Shown: positions 62,506 through 64,000 of the stretch, piece by piece
Layout of the letters: each line of letters starts with the position of its first letter
Position numbering within the stretch: position 1 is the first letter of the stretch
Assembly: GCF_018860365.1 (NCBI RefSeq)
Contig: NZ_JAHKPO010000003.1
Span: 62,001-126,000 of the forward strand
Length of the DNA stretch: 64,000 bases
DNA from: Arenibacter algicola
Lineage (GTDB): Bacteria; Bacteroidota; Bacteroidia; Flavobacteriales; Flavobacteriaceae
Reading direction: 5' to 3'
Position numbers and translations under genes: made by a program
Notes under the pieces: generated by a model
What the model was told of the DNA's origin: nothing
Databases searched by the model: none
What the model saw: only the letters and a program-made list of their open reading frames with translations

Positions 62506-64000
62506 ATGCTAAGAAAAAAAACCGCTGTAATACTGTGTTTTGTTGGGTCTTTATTTTACGTAAATGCCCAAGAATCCGAGATCTATACTTTTGACCAAAA
62601 GGACTACCAAGAAGCTTTGGCCTTGTATAACAATAAACAGTATCAGGCAGCTCAGACTATCTTTGAAAGAGTAAAAAATAATACCAGGGATGAAGAGACC
62701 CAGGCCAACAGTGCTTATTATGCCGCTACTGCTGCAATTCGCCTAAATCAGTTGGGGGCCGATAGGTTGATGGAAGACTTTGTTGAAAAGTATCCAACTT
62801 CTACCAAACGTAATTCTGCCTATCTCGATGTTGCCGATTATTATTTTGCAACCGGAAAATACCCCTACGCCTTAAAATGGTATACCAAGGTAGATCAAAG
62901 TTCCATGTCCAGAAAAGACAAGGAACGCTTCAATTTTAACAATGGTTATGCCTTGTTTTCCTCCAATAAACCAAAAGAGGCCGAACGTTACCTTAACCAG
63001 GTGACCACTTCTCCGACCTATGGTTCCCAAGCCAAGTATTACTTGGGGTATATTGCTTATCAGCAGGACGATTATGCCCAGGCCAACCAGCGTTTTGATC
63101 AGATTACCGACCAAGAACTGTTGGAAGAAAAGCTGTCCTACTATCAGGCGGATATGAACTTTAAATTGGGCAAGTTTGAAGAGGCTATTGCCTTGGCGAA
63201 AAAGCAATTGCCAAAATCTGATCGAAATGAAGTTTCTGAACTCAATAAAATTATTGGGGAGAGTTATTTCAACCTAAAACAATACGCCAATGCCATACCC
63301 TATTTGTCCGAATACAAGGGGAAAAGGGGAAAGTGGAGCAATACCGATTATTATCTATTGGGCTATTCCTACTATATGCAGGGCGATTATGCGAATGGGA
63401 TACAGCAATTCAACAAAATAATCGATGGTAACAATGATGTTTCCCAGAATGCCTATTATCATTTGGCGGAATGCTATCTAAAGCTGGATAAAAAACAAGA
63501 GGCCTTGAACGCCTTTAGAAATGCCTCCCAAATGGATTTCAATCCTGAAATTCAAAAGGATGCCTATTTAAATTATGCCAGACTGAGTTATGAAATAGGG
63601 AACGCATATGAGCCTGTGCCCAAGGTGTTGACCAATTATTTGGAGAAATATCCCAATGATGCCAATAAAGGGGAGATGCAGGAACTTTTGGTGGATTCTT
63701 ATATTACTTCCAAAAATTTTGCCGGTGCCATGGAGCTTTTGGAGAAAAACAAAAACTTTGCCAGTAAGGCTACCTATCAGAAAGTGGCGTTTTATCGGGG
63801 AGTGGAATTGTTCTTGGAGGGGAATTACGAGGAAGCATCAGCCGTGTTTAAGAAATCCCTGGACAATGCCGAAGATCAATACTTTAAGGCAAGATCTAGC
63901 TACTGGAAGGCGGAATCGGATTATAATATGAACCGTTTTGATGATGCCCTGACCGGATATCTTCAATTCAAATCAAATCCGAGTGCCAGAGCAACTCCTG
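62506..64000 (+). CDS. TPR-repeat protein, 3' end outside the window
   Basis: The frame opens with ATG 62506 and stays open for 498 codons to the window edge. A signal peptide (MLRKKTAVILCFVGSLFYVNAQ) is followed by many tetratricopeptide repeats, for example YQEALALYNNKQYQAAQTIF, YYFATGKYPYALKWYTKV, and YYLLGYSYYMQGDYANGIQQF. The protein is exported and alpha-solenoidal, and probably scaffolds or tethers envelope proteins. Large TPR proteins of this type are common and conserved in flavobacteria. No enzyme domain is seen in this part. Confidence 0.88.
   Translation, partial: MLRKKTAVILCFVGSLFYVNAQESEIYTFDQKDYQEALALYNNKQYQAAQTIFERVKNNTRDEETQANSAYYAATAAIRLNQLGADRLMEDFVEKYPTSTKRNSAYLDVADYYFATGKYPYALKWYTKVDQSSMSRKDKERFNFNNGYALFSSNKPKEAERYLNQVTTSPTYGSQAKYYLGYIAYQQDDYAQANQRFDQITDQELLEEKLSYYQADMNFKLGKFEEAIALAKKQLPKSDRNEVSELNKIIGESYFNLKQYANAIPYLSEYKGKRGKWSNTDYYLLGYSYYMQGDYANGIQQFNKIIDGNNDVSQNAYYHLAECYLKLDKKQEALNAFRNASQMDFNPEIQKDAYLNYARLSYEIGNAYEPVPKVLTNYLEKYPNDANKGEMQELLVDSYITSKNFAGAMELLEKNKNFASKATYQKVAFYRGVELFLEGNYEEASAVFKKSLDNAEDQYFKARSSYWKAESDYNMNRFDDALTGYLQFKSNPSARATP

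Overview
The window is AT-rich chromosomal DNA from a member of the Bacteroidota, most likely a marine, polysaccharide-degrading Flavobacteriaceae species. The evidence is a SusC/SusD pair, Cys-type sulfatases, many short lipoproteins, FtsE, KdsA and TypA of flavobacterial type, promoters of the form TAnnTTTG, and a tmRNA whose tag reads GENNYALAA. No Shine-Dalgarno dependence is visible at most starts, as usual for this phylum.

Layout. (1) 1-4.2 kb: a lipoprotein cut by the window edge, a DUF5723 outer-membrane-type protein, and a three-gene minus-strand operon in which an alpha/beta hydrolase sits between two paralogous LuxR-type regulators. (2) 4.2-10.5 kb: a gene-poor then accessory region with decayed fragments, a BLUF-like protein lacking the photoactive Tyr and Gln, three tandem paralogous small proteins of unknown function divergent from an Xre-type regulator, and a TraG/VirD4-like coupling protein fused in frame to the remains of a lipoprotein alpha/beta hydrolase. 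(3) 10.8-28.7 kb: a glycan-utilisation locus with an AraC regulator, two tandem GH89 alpha-N-acetylglucosaminidases, a ROK kinase fused to a MurQ/GKRP-like SIS domain, a sodium/solute symporter, SusC, SusD and a phosphodiesterase fused to hemopexin-like repeats. (4) 28.9-32.8 kb: a decayed gene fragment, then a dimethylglycine/sarcosine dehydrogenase-like enzyme with formyltetrahydrofolate deformylase (PurU). (5) 32.9-35.7 kb: a minus-strand cluster of META-domain and other lipoproteins plus a Pr6Pr membrane protein. (6) 36.0-41.4 kb: an integration hotspot at ssrA, holding an intact tyrosine integrase, a decayed second one, a serine recombinase with a premature stop, a truncated SIR2-like gene, and small gene units bounded by a repeated 12-mer. 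(7) 41.8-64 kb: mostly core and housekeeping genes (saccharopine-dehydrogenase-like enzyme, PHP protein, two sulfatases, kdsA, DinB, typA, SDR, polyphosphate-glucokinase-like ROK, Nudix, a ThuA/PQQ-dehydrogenase/PKD/cytochrome c fusion, a LytS/LytTR two-component pair, a 36-residue repeat protein, ftsE, a TPR protein running off the end).

How the genes may work together. In region 3, SusCD would bind and import an alpha-GlcNAc-containing glycan. The GH89 lipoproteins would release GlcNAc, the symporter would carry the sugar inward, and the ROK-SIS fusion would phosphorylate it and possibly act on, or sense, a sugar phosphate. The divergent AraC protein is the obvious candidate regulator. A GlcNAc-6-sulfatase-like and an iduronate-sulfatase-like enzyme lie 16-27 kb away and could serve the same kind of substrate, but nothing in the sequence links them directly. 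In region 4 the dehydrogenase would produce methylene-tetrahydrofolate from N-methylglycines, and PurU would return tetrahydrofolate and formate. Regions 2 and 6 look like scars of mobile elements.
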